Positions 35,901-49,847 of a stretch of 64,000 nt of DNA are shown piece by piece. Position 1 is the stretch's first letter, and every line of letters begins with the position of its first letter. The notes beneath the pieces are model-generated. The model was not told where the DNA came from. It did not search any database and saw only the letters and a program-made list of their open reading frames with translations. Source of the DNA: Xylocopa sonorina (taxonomy: Eukaryota > Arthropoda > Insecta > Hymenoptera > Apidae); contig NC_135199.1 in the NCBI RefSeq assembly GCF_050948175.1, forward strand, positions 7,630,501-7,694,500, given 5' to 3'. A program made the translations under genes and the position numbers.

Positions 35901-38126
35901 TGGTCACGTTCACGTACACACGTGCGAGCGTGCGTTCCACCTTCCATCTACGACGTTTTATCTTTTCTAGGCGATTTATGCCCTAGGTCCCCTCTCTAAC
36001 ATCGTCTCCTAGACAGTTTGTACAAGCGCTACGTCTCTCAGCGGCTCCTCAAAGGCCACCGAATCCCGCTACGCTGGTTACTTTACGAGTTAGAATGCTG
36101 GTGGGCGATACTTTCGATGCGAGCGCGGCGTCCCACCTTCGCGCTAGACCAGCGATCCAGGGTGGAACCGGAGGGTCCACGATTTTTCTTCCACGTCGAG
36201 GAATCAACGCTGCGCCCATTAGCTGCATTAGCAACGGGATACCAATTTATATCGTTAACGCCTAGCTCTTCGAGCGGTCTTGCGCTCCGTCAATCATGGA
36301 AATTTTTCAGCGACACACGACATCGCGATTCAACTTCAACTTCCTCGAGTAAATTTCCCGCGATTGAATTCTCCGATGTTTTCAATTCGTCTGATTCGCG
36401 AACCGAAAGACGTTCACCAAACGGGACCATTCGTATGACCAAAGCATCCAGAGATCCTTGAACCCGTTTAACAATTTCCGATAGCTATCTCTTAGCACGG
36501 TTTACGGTTTACAAGATGAGAAATTAAACGATGTATCGTACGATAAACTTAGAGCGACCCCCGCTGTCAGGCGATAGAATAGGTATACCGGGGATCAGAC
36601 AGCATTATCTACAATGACAGATGATGCCTGCCATAAATGTACAGCGGACGGTACCGTTCAGGTTACCAGAGTTCCTTCGCATCCTCCGGCTTAAAGTTCA
36701 AGTTACATCATCAAGGTTGTACCGGTTGAATTCTGAAATTCGTAGCAGCGTCGATCGAACGGGAACGCGGTTGTCACGCGGCGCGATTCAGACGACGATG
36801 CATCGCCAAGTGGTGGCTGGTAAAACTCGAACTCACGACGGTCTAAAACAACACGTAAATACGTGCCACGAGCCGCAGCATTTGCTTACGCAACCGAGGC
36901 GGTGGAAAAGGTTTCGAAGCGAAAGAGCATCGGGAATAGGGCCAGAAGCGAGCGTATCTGCATAGAAACGGTGCGTAAACCGTGGATGGCGGACGATTCA
37001 ATAGAGTATTCCCCTAGCAGGCACAAACGAGCAGAAGAAAGCAAGTGTTTTACGAGCCGAGTCCGCTTGTCAGAAGTCCTCCGACTTTTATGACGGCCAG
37101 CAGCGTCCCAGTGGTCTTTGTTCATTGTTCTAGCCACGCCTCCGATACAAAGGAGGAATAAATTTCGCAAGATCGCGTCCGATAGCATTGAACGTCGCCG
37201 ATCCATACCGAAAATGCGTCTCGATCGATCAAGGATAAGTTAAACCGGGCACGAGAAACGGAAACCATCGGCAATGCCCGCGCAGTCGTGTCCAAACCCC
37301 TTTCACGAGATTCCTCGAAAGAAAGGATCTAGAAATATGCAAAGTTTAAACAAAATCGATTGGGAGCGAAAACATATGGTTTTTGAATAGGGTCCTCCAC
37401 GAGAATCGAGGATCGGTTAATGCGATTTAAATTACATCGCGTCTATCTTTCAGCGACTTCTGTAATAACACGGCTCGTAATTACACCGTGGAACTAAGGA
37501 AAGAAAGTAAATTATTTATACTTTTCAAGCGACCTCGTTCCACGACGCTGCGAATGGTGTCTTCTGATCCAGCTGGAGCCGCTCTGTCCCTCTCTCATTT
37601 CTCTAATTGGCGTAGAACGACTAACGCTAGAAAGTCGACTCTTTCCAATCTACAAACCACAATGATCCCCAGATCGGCTGTAAATTAAATTGTCACACGT
37701 ACGATACAAAAATCCTCTCGCCGTGGATCCCTTTCGTGTCCGACGCACGTGCACGCGCGCACCAAAAAAATGAATAGAGAGAAAAACGAAGGGGGAAAAA
37801 GTAACGTAACGCTTGACAGACATCGACAGAGACATGGACACGGTTGTCGAACCTTCGACACAGTGACGGCAAGGTCGGGATAGAGGATAAGCTGTCCGTT
37901 TTTCAGCCGGCTCGGCGTACCGCCAGCGACACACTTACGAGACGTCGACCTCGCGACCGGCTCTGTAAACACGGTGAATATCTTCATTTGCGTGTTTGTA
38001 GGCGGCCGCGAGGCCCGTATGCACGCGGAATAAGTGGGCAGCTGCAACGGCGTCCAGGCTCGAATCCTATCTGGGTAACCCGGTCCCAGAAACTCGTTCC
38101 GCCCTTCCGTTGGGCCACGCTGGACC

Positions 38127-38141
38127 CGCGCGCGCGCGCGC
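38127..38141. repeat. (CG)7 microsatellite
   Basis: A pure alternating CG tract of 15 bp follows GGACC in a GC-rich patch that is open on both strands. Confidence 0.75.
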
Positions 38142-41100
38142 TCGCCAAGCCAGGAAGAGGACACGTCGAAATTCTTTCCACTGGCATAGCTAAAGCTGCT
38201 CTCTCGCCAGTGGAACAGGAATTGTAATCGATACGGCTCGCGAGGTTACGCTCGCGAGGATATTCGCGTGTCTTTGATAGCCTGCGAGATAATTTTCTTA
38301 AGGAACGACGATGTTATGGGTAATTTATAGAGAGACATCGTAGACGTCGTTCTTTGATCCTTGATTAACTCCTGATTAACTGAATTGCAAATTTGAGAAC
38401 TTTTAATAGATGTTTAATGATGAGATAGTCGAGCAAGAGAAATTCGAAGAGAGAGGAGGAAGGAGACGAATACTAAGCAGTTCGTATAATTATGACGGCA
38501 TGTTATGACGGTAAGCAGGTCTCAAAACTCGCCTCGCCTTTTCAGGGATCTTCCGTGTCCAGTTTCGCCGAATGCTCCGTGCAGGAAGTAGGAAAATATC
38601 ACGGAAGGACACGCTTTTTCGTACCACTATCCTCATTCACGTAATAAATAATACAACACGGATGAGTTGTACGATAACTGCACATGGGAGTAGTGTTTTT
38701 GGTGTAACGGTAACCCAGGCCTGAAAAGAATTGTTTCCGTACCGCGTTAGCACCGAAGCAATAATGGTACCGCCGACTACTGGCCTAAATAAGTACAACA
38801 GAGATTTGCCTCGTTTATTAGCGCTATAAATCAGCATGGAACAATTATTACCATTTCAAAAGGCCTGGTTCGCCTGTTAATGGAGATCTGAGGCCACGCG
38901 AAGATTTCGTAAACGAACCTCGAGGCCTGTCTTCGAATTCTAGGGTGCTACTCTTGCTCTCTTTTACGGTCACATCGATTTTCGTTAAACTCGCCATTAC
39001 GAACAGTTGTTTATCGCGGGGACATTCGCGGTAACAGAACGTACGATTCGAGTTTTATCGTTCAGCGTGCCTCGCAGGAAAATCCGGTCGCCATCCAAAG
39101 TTTCTTGCAAACCTGATAAGGGACGTAATGCACTTGCTACCTCTAACAGCGCGCTCGTTAAATTCGATCCAAGTACCAATAATGGTGTCGATACCAGTTA
39201 AACGACAATAAAACCGCGATGCTCGAACCGTATTGCGCCAATTTAATTAACTCTCGATACCGGTATCGTTATCGTTTAAAACGATCCTCAAATAACACCT
39301 ACGCGCCTCCGTGCAGCCTCGATTTCCCAGCGTTTACTAGAAGCTAGTAACCGTACGAATGGGATTTAACTCCTGTGACTGCGGAAAGTACACGCATCGC
39401 GCTTTCGTCCAACCTTTTTTTCCCTCCTTTTAATTCGCCGCTGCAGAGATCGAACGTATCGCCCGGATAAAGAGTAACTCGCTGGAAAATGGGGCGTTTA
39501 AAGGCGCGTTTGCTGGCCGTTGCGTGTCGAGAGATCGACGAGTCGGCGTTTCGACGGGTCGTTTCGAAAATACCCGGCTACTTGAACGACTGTGGAACCA
39601 GTGAGATCGCAATGTAACCTGATAACGCGGCTCCTTAAACGTATTAACTGGTTCACGACACAGGCCAGGTATCGATATTGGAAAGGAAGCGAACGACAGC
39701 GGTGCAGTTCTCGATCCGTGTTGATCGTGTCGCGCGAGAAACCATCCGTGGGGACTTTCTCCGCTCTGTTCGACTCGAGCAAGGGAGGTCTGGCCTCGCG
39801 ACGAAACGAGGAACGTGAACTTTCGAATGCGTAGGTTACCTCCCGTGTCACCTTTCGAGGATCGTTAGCGCGAGCGTCGTGCTCCGTCGGGAGTTTGGCG
39901 CTCGCGAAATCAGGCATATCCTTTTGCGTTTAATTGACCCCTCTCGTGAATCCCGCGGGGGAATTACGGCGCGATTTCCTTTCGCCTTGCGAAACGATCC
40001 ACTTTCTTCGTGTAAATCGTACGCCTCTGAAGAGATTCGCGATGTTAAATCGGAAACTATGTCACGGTTTAGAAAGTCCGAGCGTAACACCCTTCCTGGT
40101 GGTCCTTCTTTGAACGCGATGAGTCGGTTCGCCAGGCGAACACCGTGAGTAATACCGGGAAAATCCCTCGGGAGAAAGTTTACGTTTGCTTATTAAATAT
40201 TTCATACGCGTCGTGATTATCGACTCGCTTACGAACCTCTGCTTACGTAAAACGCGGCTTCCACGCGGTTGGACGGGAACGTATCTTCGTGTGTATCTTT
40301 TCCAGATACATCGATCGATTAGATAGTTTAGCTCAAGATTGTTCGATTTTGCGAGCAACAAAGTAATTACAGTCGCCTCTCGTGCCTAATTTTGTACACG
40401 ATAAAGGATTCCTCGGATGGCTGACGCGAAAACACCGTGTCTTTCGTTCTTAACTTCTTTTTTGCTCGTCGTTTCTTATTTTATTTGAGTAAAAGATTTG
40501 TACGATGACCGATCCTTGGTCAAATATGTACAAAAGAGAAGTCCGCCGACAATGACGAAAAAATACAGTCATAAAACCAATTATTAACAGCTCGAGAAGG
40601 AGAGCGAGCTAGAGGAGAAGGGACGAGGGCGAGGGGGAGCAGAAATTATTTGACAACCCGGTTCTCGGCGAACTAATCTAAATAAAATAAATGGTGGCGA
40701 AAAAAGCACGCCAACGGTGTTCCGTTGCACGTCTTCATCGGTTCCGTTCGTGCCAATTTTTGTTCCTCTTATGGCACTTCATCCTGCCTATTAAACGCAA
40801 CCGTAGAACCTCCGCTGGCTCGACTTCCATCGTCGTGACGTAGTATCGTTCATATTAAAGGATGAAATAAGAAACGTTTATACAGCACACGATTATCAAG
40901 GCGTAAAAAAATGTTTAAATTATAAAATACTCCCTCCACTATTAGTATTTTAATAATTCTCTCTATTCGAACTTCAACTGATCTAACAACATTGTACGAA
41001 CGCGACAGAATGCAAACGAAACCGCCTCCATTAATTTTCCATCTATCAAACGTAAATAATACCATTCATTAGTAGAAAGAAATTAGATTAGCGTAGGGTT

Positions 41101-41731
41101 GGAGTTGAGAAATCAGATCCTGCTATCAGAAGGGAGGAGAAAAAGGAGTTAGGACAATCTAATCTAAATTCTCATAAATAAACCGTGCACCGTGTAATAT
41201 ATTCTCCAAGCCAAACAGAAGAAGATATTTTCTGCGTAAAATAGAACGCGCCCGTCCCAGGGTTGCGGCGCGATTCCCAGCATTCTAATTCGCCCTGGAG
41301 GCGGGAAGATGATCCAAGTCTATTAGCCGAATTTATAGAGGGCTTCGAGGAACCGGGACGTAATTTCGTGCGTTCTCCCGCAGCGTAGGGCGTAGCGGAG
41401 ATTCTCTGGCTCGCGTCTCCTCTCCGTGGAAGGCGGGATGCCAAAGGGGGAAGAAGCGGCGGTCGATGGAAAAAGAGAGGAAGTCGAGGACGCGCGTTGG
41501 ATAAAGGAGGAGAAAAGGAAGGATCGAGGTTCTAGGAACCGTCGTGCTCGCGCATCTTCATTATCCTCGTTCAGGGCCTAAGGGCATCCGTGTATACAAC
41601 GGTAGAACCGTGCTTGGACTCGATCAATTAGCGTACAGACTTCGTGATCCGAAAGCGGAAAAACAAGCAAAACAAGAGTCCCGCGTAGCAATGCGCTTTC
41701 CGCTTATGAAAGCGGTCTACGCCGCTTGGAC

Positions 41732-41752
41732 CTCTCTCTCTCTCTCTCTCTC
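41732..41752. repeat. (CT)10 microsatellite
   Basis: Ten CT units follow TTGGAC and end at CCCTTTGG. It is shorter than the main CT tract. Confidence 0.9.
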
Positions 41753-44289
41753 CCTTTGGAACCCTTCGTTTCGCTAACGATCGCCGTGCACACGATTCCT
41801 TACGGAAGTCCTCGTTTTTATCATTCCTCGCGAGAGTCGCAGCTGCGACACGCGTCATCGCGTAATTCTCGTACAGGAAGGAGGAAACAAAAAACCAAAA
41901 CATTGGCTATTTTTAAACCGCGTCTGTAAAAAAGTGTACGTAATTATAGGAACAAGCGTCCACGCGAGGAGGAACGAGACAACGCGCGTCACTTGAAACT
42001 GTCTACGGTTCAGCGAAATGAGTCACGAATTCACGTGCTCCCTGAAAACACGCGGCGCGCACGACAATTTACGCGGCACTGGCCGTAATGCGAAGCGTAC
42101 GCGGCACGGTGACAAGAGGCTGTCACAAAGAACGTCCTCGTGCCACATACACCCGGGGAGAAAACATATTTTCGTTCGTGATAATCAGCCGCCGAAGACA
42201 ATTGTGCAGTAACTAGCGAAATTTCCGTAACACGTCTTCCTTGAGCAATTAGAGAGACAAATTGCGAACCTTCGCGGTTGTAACGAAATACAAATACGTT
42301 GCACGTGAAAAAGTGCCGCGGCTAAGAGGAATTATTGAGCAATGAAACTAACGAAATAACGAGCGAGTATAATAAAGTGTAACACTAAATCACCGCTAAC
42401 CTGCGCGGTGATTTCCGCAATTTTATTGTTCTCCAACGAATAGACTTTAATCTCTAACAACCAACCACGATATCGTCTGACTTGCAACATTATCGACGTA
42501 GCCTGTTAAATCCACGCTGTATCCATGATTATCGATACAAACTGCTATCTCTTTACACCACCGTGTATAACCTCCCTTTTCCACGCGTTGTATTCAAGCT
42601 GACAATCAATGAATCCGTCGCGTGTACTGCTTTAGCAACATCCCGTAGTCACGTAGGTGAGATATCGATCCAGAGCACGTGGGCGTATTAACAGCGCTGT
42701 TGCACGATAATGGTACCGTTCAAAGTCAATTGGCCATTTCTACAAACAGGTAGACACGTTTCTCGTTACTGGCACGCGTGCACAGAGTTCAACGATACGT
42801 TTGATCGCGAACGATTTCATAAGTGTGGCCGGCTTACGGGGACGCAGCTGGTGACTTCAATGCCGGCACACGCGCGATACTCTCGATTCGAGCGCGAGCC
42901 ACCGTCAAACGTGCTCTTCGCATTGAAATCTCTGTCTATCCGAGAGTACGATTATTCAGAGTTTCTCTCGAGAATCACACTTATTAATGGAATAGACGCG
43001 TTGAATATAGAAGTACATGTAGAAGGACAATGATGCACCAATTGTGATATCTTTCGTTCAAATATGGACACACGTGTTTTATTAGCATGTCCAGGAATTG
43101 CAGGACAAAGAATTATTCATCGATGACACGACTATTGAAACGCGAATGGCACGATTGTACTGTAACTCGTCGTGACAATGTACGAAGTACAGCTTTGTCT
43201 CGCGGTCCCCTTTCAACGACTCTCTCTCCTGAAATGTATAATTACGAATTGATAATGTGGACGCGTCACAATCGGCCTGTACCGACGCCGACTTTCAATC
43301 CACCGGCAATGCAAATTCGACGGCAAGGAATTAGCAAATAATGACCGTCTCTAAAACACTCGATAAATCAGCAGGAACCACTTATACAGAGTTTCAATTT
43401 CTCTCTCGATTGAACTCCTTATTATTCGTCGAACTCGTACCTGGACTGGTCGTTTGGGTTAATTAAAGGAAAATCAATTACCAAGTTCGCGTCGAGAAAT
43501 TTATTCCGTGTTAATGACTCTTTAACGGCGGCAGCGGGTTTAATGCACGTGAAAGCGAGAAAAAGCCTATTGAGAGCCGAAGACGAAGAAAAATCATTGT
43601 TTTCTCTATTCTAGCCGACGATAATGGGGTGCACGGATGCTTGGCTGCATGAGTTACCACGCTGGGTAATGATATAATTATCGTGGACAACTAAGAGAAA
43701 CGGGACTTTAAAAGTGCGGCCCCGGTTTATGATCCTGAAATTGCGAGCCGCGAGGAAAGTACTTTCGTTAGCGTCGCCTTTACGCTCGACGGTTTCAACC
43801 GCGAGCGCGGAGGACCGCCTCGAAAGAACCAGGCAAGAACTAAACTTCGCTTCATGCCAAGTGAAAACGGGCATCGCCACCGTGGGGAGGAAAGAAATAT
43901 CGTTCTTTTCATGCGCGGCACAATGTGGCAGTCGAAACGTAAGGACGTAAGCCCGGCAAAAGCTACGCCGCCACGTGTATTTATATAATAAAAAAAAGAA
44001 GAGGAAATGATTTTGTAGTTTGTAACATTCTGAAAGCGGGTAATGCGCCTGGATTGTGTAACACTTCCATTTACATATTCAATTCTTATATAACGCGCAT
44101 CATTCTTGAACTTTTAAATTACCCGGTATTACGCTGCAACTCTGTTACGCTTAGGAAATCATTTGATCATATTCCAAGGAATATCGAATAGTAACAATCT
44201 TAGTACCCCTCGTTTCGTGAAACGATAACCTCTCGTGGCAAGGCTAATAAGGTCGACGCGCGGCAGCTATCATCGAGGAACCATTCGTT

Positions 44290-44640
44290 CCCTTCGATTT
44301 CTCACGAATTCACGGTTCCCGCGCGTTTTCGTGCGCGAGGGCGGGCTTTTTTCCGACGAGCCAAGCCAGGATGAGCCAGCCCCGAGCGGTGGTGCACGCG
44401 CGCATGCACATCGCCGCGCATATTCGCGGTGCATCGGTGCATACATGCGTGTCGGAGGAGCTGGAACGGGCGGCGGCGGTGTAACAGCGGGCCCCGTAGG
44501 TGGCTTAGTGATCTCATGTTTCATATTTATACTCTCATCTGCATATTACGAGCGGGGTGTGCCTAGGTGGCTGCCGGCCGTGCTCTCGCGTGCACTGACA
44601 GCTGGAATGCGCTGGATTAGATTGCCCGGAGCGTTTCTCT
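44290..44640. other. GC-rich patch with imperfect hairpin
   Basis: The patch is CpG-dense and includes a long imperfect fold at 44401-44449: CGCATG pairs with CATGCG, CAC with GTG, and CCGCG with CGCGG around the loop CATATT, with internal loops between. Frames of 136 (plus) and 84 (minus) codons are both open, so neither is trusted. A regulatory element or structured RNA is possible. Confidence 0.3.
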
Positions 44641-45165
44641 TATAACCTGCCGTGGATACGGTGTTCCACGCTCCCTGTGACAGCCATCATTCAAGGGGAA
44701 GGGGAAACCGTGCTATCTGACAGCCTCGATGATGAATCTATTCCGCTTCTATCGCACTGTTCGTTGCTGAATTCTATTGGTCGCTTGGTTCGTGACAGTT
44801 CTGAGAAGATTTCCAAGAGAGAGAGGGAGAGAGACGACGAAACGATAAAGGTTTTCAGTGGTTGAATTTCTAAAACGCAACGAGATTTCGTCTGGTCTCG
44901 CGATTTCGCGTACGAAACCGCTTCTCTGATTTGCGAACAACAGAGTTATCGATCACGGAAGATTCAACTGTTCTCCGTTTCACGTTCCTCGTTCATTACC
45001 ATAAGCGTCGCGTTACGTCTCTGCTTTCGTTTCCCGCGAGCAACGCGATTAACCTGTTTTCCACAATTAACGGGACCGTGTCGGGGTTTCAATTAACCGT
45101 TGCTGCAAGGGTAAGATTCAATCGTCACGCAACCGGATAGACTTCGTAGCCTTAAAGGGAATACA

Positions 45166-45672
45166 ATGTCGAGAGAGGGACGGGGGAAGGGAAGGAGAGA
45201 TCTTGCCACGGTGTCTATGCTTGTTTACCGAATGAACGCGTATCGCGTGCAATTACATCGCAATTTGTCGCGACGATATTACCGCGTATTTACCAGGCAA
45301 CTCTGGTTGCGTCGCCTTGGATTTCAATGCCAACGAGGGCGGCAAACGTCTCTCCGTCGCGACGCGTCTCGAATGAAAATCGTACGGATGTGCTCCATCT
45401 CGAGATCGCGATCGTGCGAGCGATTAGACGCATGTCAGCCACGCGAACCTCTCATCGAACGAGTGTGGATGTACCGCTGTGTGACGAGTGGGCGAAATTT
45501 CATCGTGAAACGCAAGATCGAAAAAGAACGCAGCCGAATTCGCATCGGTGGCAGATCGAATATCGTTGGAGACGCGATCGCATCTGAAAGAATCAGAAGA
45601 ATATTACGGTCCGCGAGCGACCGGTGCATAGACCACAACGATTTTTCTGTCGAACTCGTTGAACCGGAGTGA
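45166..45672 (+). other. Unassigned ATG-led ORF, 168 aa
   Basis: The frame begins at an ATG (context ACAATGTC) and runs 168 codons to TGA. The product is very arginine-rich, with no signal peptide, membrane segment or known domain. A second plus frame (45327-45587) and a minus frame (45435-45638) are open over the same segment. Arg richness follows directly from CGN and CGA-rich DNA, so this is what chance coding of CpG-dense DNA looks like. Length is below the expected chance maximum. Confidence 0.12.
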
Positions 45673-47888
45673 AATGTTACCTCTCCCTCGGTCGCTCCTC
45701 TCGCTTAACCGCGGTATAATGTTACTACGTAAAGGTGCACTCCATAAACTCCCATAAAAGTGGCCGCAACTAGCCTTTCAGAGCGGTCTCGCGCACGGAA
45801 TATACGGATTTTTAACACTGCCCCGCGACGTAACGCGTGCAGGAATTTTAAACATGGCCTGCGCACGGTGGCGATAAATTTCCACCGCGGTTACGTCTAC
45901 GAGATATTGAACTTTTCTGTGGCAACGGGAGCGAGAAATATAAATGGTGTTCCAAGCTGAGAGAATCGACGGGTGTAAAGAAAGGGGACTCTGTGTGTAC
46001 AATTGAAAGCAAATGTTTAGCTTCGTTAGAGGATGAAACGATCCACGCTGTTATTTATTTAATTTTCTCAACATTTTTCTGCAATTAGCGCTAATAGTCG
46101 TCGTAATGAGGTATGCTACAAAAGAACCATAATTATCGCAAAATACCGTCGTGAAATCGTGCTGGAAGCAATTAAAAGTCATTCGATCCAGCCTCCTTTC
46201 GTCTGGTAAAGAAGCGACTTTGTTACCGTGAAAAGAAATAGAATCCAGAGGAAAGTCGCAGGAGCATCTCGAACGATAAACGGGATTCCTTCCTTTCTCT
46301 CGCTACGTCAATTGAAATTTCTCTTTCATTATTACCAGAATGATTATAATTTCGCGAGGAAACTATCCTTTGAAATAGGAAAGAAAGATTGTAGGATTAA
46401 ACGAAATTCTGATTGTCATCTCGTGAATTGAACCTTCTATACGTGGCTGTTCAACCGACTCTTAAAAGTAAACGCACCGATCACGCTACGTAATCGACCA
46501 GCAATGAAAATTGTGCAAACGATGAGCAGGAAAGGAGAAACGAAACGAAATCGAATTAAAAAGAACGATCCAATTGTGTCTCGACTCGAAACTACAAATC
46601 TCCTTTCAACGTCGTTTGAACAGGACGACGATGGAACGGTGAAAATGAACTTAATGACTAGACTGTTTTCAGCTGGAAACAGGAAGCACTCCATCAAGCA
46701 AAGACAAGAGAAGAGAGCGTTATTCCGCTTCGCGATAAAAATGATTCCCTCCTCCCTTCCCGTTCTTTCTTTGGCGAACGAACTAAGTTAATTGCCCGAA
46801 GCTAATGAACCAATTCCGCTCGAGCAAAACAATCCCGCGGCCGGCTCGATTCGTTCACAGAGGCCCTCCGATCGCTACACAGAGACGATCAACTCATCAA
46901 TTGCTCGAAATTAACAAGCTGATTCGATAGATGCGATCGAGGATCCAATCTCGTCGAGCGGCCGAGCCCCTTTCACCGCGGCTACGATGAAAGTGTATAC
47001 CCTCTCGAGGCTCTTAAACTCTAATTTCCGATGATCCAGTCGCGTCGTCTCGCCTCCCTCTCCAAATAACCATCTCTCGTGTTATCTACGAGGTTGCGCG
47101 GTTACGCTCCACTTCACCGTAAATTGAAACTCGCCTCTCTTATTACTTTTTCCCCTGCGCCGTCGCGGAGGTGCCGTTTTAAAGGTACGCTTCTCAGCGG
47201 CGCATTCCACGGTTTTGCAGCGGCGCCTTTCACACTGGACGCGAAAAGAATCGCCAACGAATTCCACTGGTACCTCCTCTTACATCCTTTCTCCCGAATA
47301 CTTTCGCGTCCCAGATAAGGAATCGTCCTTGTCCTCGCCACGCTTTTAACGTCGTCCAGCTCTGACGCGGTTCGTAGTTCCGTCTTCTGGAAAAAGCGAA
47401 ACGAGTTGGACTGGCTCGCGATGAAAACCTGCGATCGACCATCCACGGAAGCCAGCAGATGCTATCGACGCAATGAAGAAGAAAAGTCGAGGAGAATAGT
47501 CGCGAGGAGGGACGTCTGAGCAGGAAGAAGCGAACGCGGAGGAAGATGGTACAGAAAGGCGGGGGTGTTGTTGCGCGCGTCCTATGGTGGAACTAATGAC
47601 GCTGCCATTAATATAACTTTGCCTTAGCTTAGATGCAACTGCGGTTTGTGTACCTACATATGCATTTTGTAGCAGCCGCGGAGTGATGCATGGCACGCAG
47701 CGATTCACGGCCCTCTTAAACGTCACAATGGGGCGCGCAGGATGCGGGCATTAATCCTTCCGCCGAGTTTAGCGTTCCGCGAGCCCCAACGGAGTGGCTT
47801 AGACTCACGGTGTACTTACCAGGGGAGTAACCAGTGCTGTAGGGTACAAGCTTTCCGTGTAAGAGGATAAGAGAGGTTCTCTTGCTGG
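45673..47888. other. Non-genic stretch
   Basis: No gene is recognised. 46.0-46.7 kb is relatively AT-rich with small opposed ORFs. 47.08-47.73 kb is GC-richer and open on both strands (minus frames up to 126 codons). No repeat, RNA or domain stands out. Confidence 0.45.
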
Positions 47889-48422
47889 TTAAGGATCGCG
47901 TACATTTATAGAGGCATTGTTCGTAGGTGTGCGTATAAAACCAGACGTTTGATTCTGCCTCGCGTTAACCGTGTTGAAATAGAACCGACGCTTCCGTTTC
48001 TCCAAGGATTCTCCGAGCACGGTCTTCGCTCGAGCCTTTTTTTGCGAATAATAATTGTGCCGTTTTATCGTGGCTCCCATTTTACGTTGATAGCGGCGCA
48101 CGTGGCTGGACCGTGGAATACCTGAAGTTTCATTCGATCCAAGCACGCGGTAATCAGAGCAGAGAGCGAAGAAAACATAAGTCATTGCGAGAATTCGCTG
48201 ATACGCTTTCTCGAAAAGATTTCCGTTTCGCCTTCCGTTCGCGTGCGATCGGGACGCCAGAACGAGTTCATCGCAGCGTCGAAATTCGCATCGCAAATCG
48301 GAATCAGGTTCAGCGCGAAATTTGGACGGTATCTGATGGTACGCGAGACGAGACGAGAATGAATTTAATCCCCGGTGAGACCTCGAGATGAAACGCTTCG
48401 CGTTGAATCGTGATCCGCGCAT
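47889..48422 (-). other. Unassigned ATG-led ORF on minus strand, 177 aa
   Basis: The frame starts at an ATG at 48422-48420 and ends in TAA at 47889. The product is strongly basic, with clusters such as KKARAK and EKRKRR in the C-terminal half, which could act as nuclear or nucleic-acid-binding stretches. It has no signal peptide and only one short hydrophobic run (MTYVFFALC) near residue 80. A small opposed plus frame (48113-48391) overlaps it. Among frames near the chance maximum, it is one of the few complete with an ATG, which is why I note it. No family is recognised. Confidence 0.15.
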
Positions 48423-49807
48423 CGACTAAAGCTTTCGTCGCGACATTTGTTCGCCAATCGAGCAGTCGGACTGCGTTAGCCGGAGAACCTCGTTCAGCGA
48501 ACTGCGAAACAGTGGTAACTCGTGTTCGAAGGTGGCAGTGGTTTCGTTCTCGACTCGACTGATGCCAAAAACCCCGAGGGAGCACGTCACTACCGGTCTA
48601 CCGTTTAAAACGGTTCGAGTCTGCCTCTGGTACCTCCTATGGTTTCGTGGTATCGTGGTCGGTGTTTGACGTCCACGCAAATTCGTTTCGCTCCAGCTCA
48701 CCTGTGGGCCTCCGGACGACCCAAACGCGATTAAATCCTTCGAAACACGTGTCCTAACGCTTTCCAACAGAACGAGAAAGGCTCGCTGAAACAGGAGACC
48801 AGCCATATTAAGCGCGGGGGACAAAAATGTTTAACCAATACCCGTGTTCGAAAGCAACAATAGCTTCCCCGTAACGGTGGCCATTTGTCAGGCGGTAACA
48901 CTTCGAAGGTCGAATGGCTGAGAGGCAATTTCGTACGACAGGAACGGTGAGCGTAGTCGCAGAAGCATAATCGCGGCAAGTTCATTCCTAGAATAGCATC
49001 GAGGATGCAAAACATCGCGAACGGAAGAGACGGTACCCGAGAGGAAACGAATAGGCAGCTATTACAAGAGGAGTCGCTCGAGGCGCAGTAGATACCTCTC
49101 GCATGCCTAGCCTAGGACGATCGAGTTCATTGTTGAGCCTAACCTTCGATAGAGCCTTTGTCCCTGTCTTCCTCTTTTCCGCCGTTCCGTTCGAAGCCAT
49201 TGTTCCGAGCAAACGTAATTAGTGGACCTTGAGGGATAATCTCTTCGTCCAACGACTCGCGTCTTAACGGCAGACGCGATCCTTCATTCGTGACTTTTAA
49301 ACCGTTCGACGAGGCAGATAAGACCGTGCTCAATCAATGCATTCGTATCCTCGAGCTGTTTTTCCCAGCTGTCGCGTGTTCGACGCGACTTTAATTCCTC
49401 CCTGAGAGACGCCAATCGACTTCGCGATAAATACGAGAATCGCGCGGTACCATGTGACGCATAGAAAAACGCGTATAAATGTCCATTTAATACACTCGAA
49501 CGGTCGAAGTAATCGAGCCTGTTAACTAACCATTTACGATACGTTGCCAGAGAGGAAAGCTTCTTTTTCTAATCGCGTTCATTCGATCTGCGTTTCAATT
49601 GAACAACGCAATTCGGAAAATAGAATCAGCTCGCGTGGTATCGTAGTTAAATACAAAATGGATAGAGCATGAATATACAGCAGGATATAATGCTTAGATA
49701 AAGAGGATTCGAAATTATACGACCGATACCCGATTGTTTTATTCCGGCTCTTATCCACAGGCGAATCGCGAGGGATCGCCTAATTACGTTCTATTTTGTT
49801 CAGCCCG

Positions 49808-49847
49808 CATCCAAAAGTAGCCCGGCTTTGTATCCCGCTTTTGGATG
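49808..49847. other. Perfect 10-bp inverted repeat, 20-bp spacer
   Basis: CATCCAAAAG at 49808-49817 is exactly complementary to CTTTTGGATG at 49838-49847. In RNA it would form a stem-loop. It could also be a spaced binding dyad. Confidence 0.6.

Larger units (their letters stand above)
32959..45165. other. Long non-genic stretch
   Basis: No gene is recognised over about 12 kb. 33.3-34.6 kb and 40.4-41.2 kb are relatively AT-rich. Other contents are DRE-like TATCGATA at 39670-39677 and 42530-42537, a (CG)n tract at 38127-38141, a second CT repeat at 41732-41752, purine-rich stretches at about 40596-40640 and 41400-41535, and a GC-rich patch at 44290-44640. Plus-strand frames at 36018-36461 and 37844-38227 and the minus frame at 37685-38164 (159 codons) overlap on both strands and carry no motif. 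Confidence 0.45.

Noticed and set aside
38046..38066. GGCTCGAATCC resembling a tRNA B box
   Set aside because: No T-stem pairing, no A box at the right distance and no acceptor stem.
37685..38164. 159-codon minus frame with a Cys/Leu-rich stretch
   Set aside because: It runs through a (CG)n tract, is overlapped by an open plus frame, starts at a non-ATG codon, and its hydrophobic run is encoded by a simple pyrimidine/purine tract.
40596..40640. G-rich run as a G-quadruplex
   Set aside because: Only three separate runs of three or more G, one short of the usual four.
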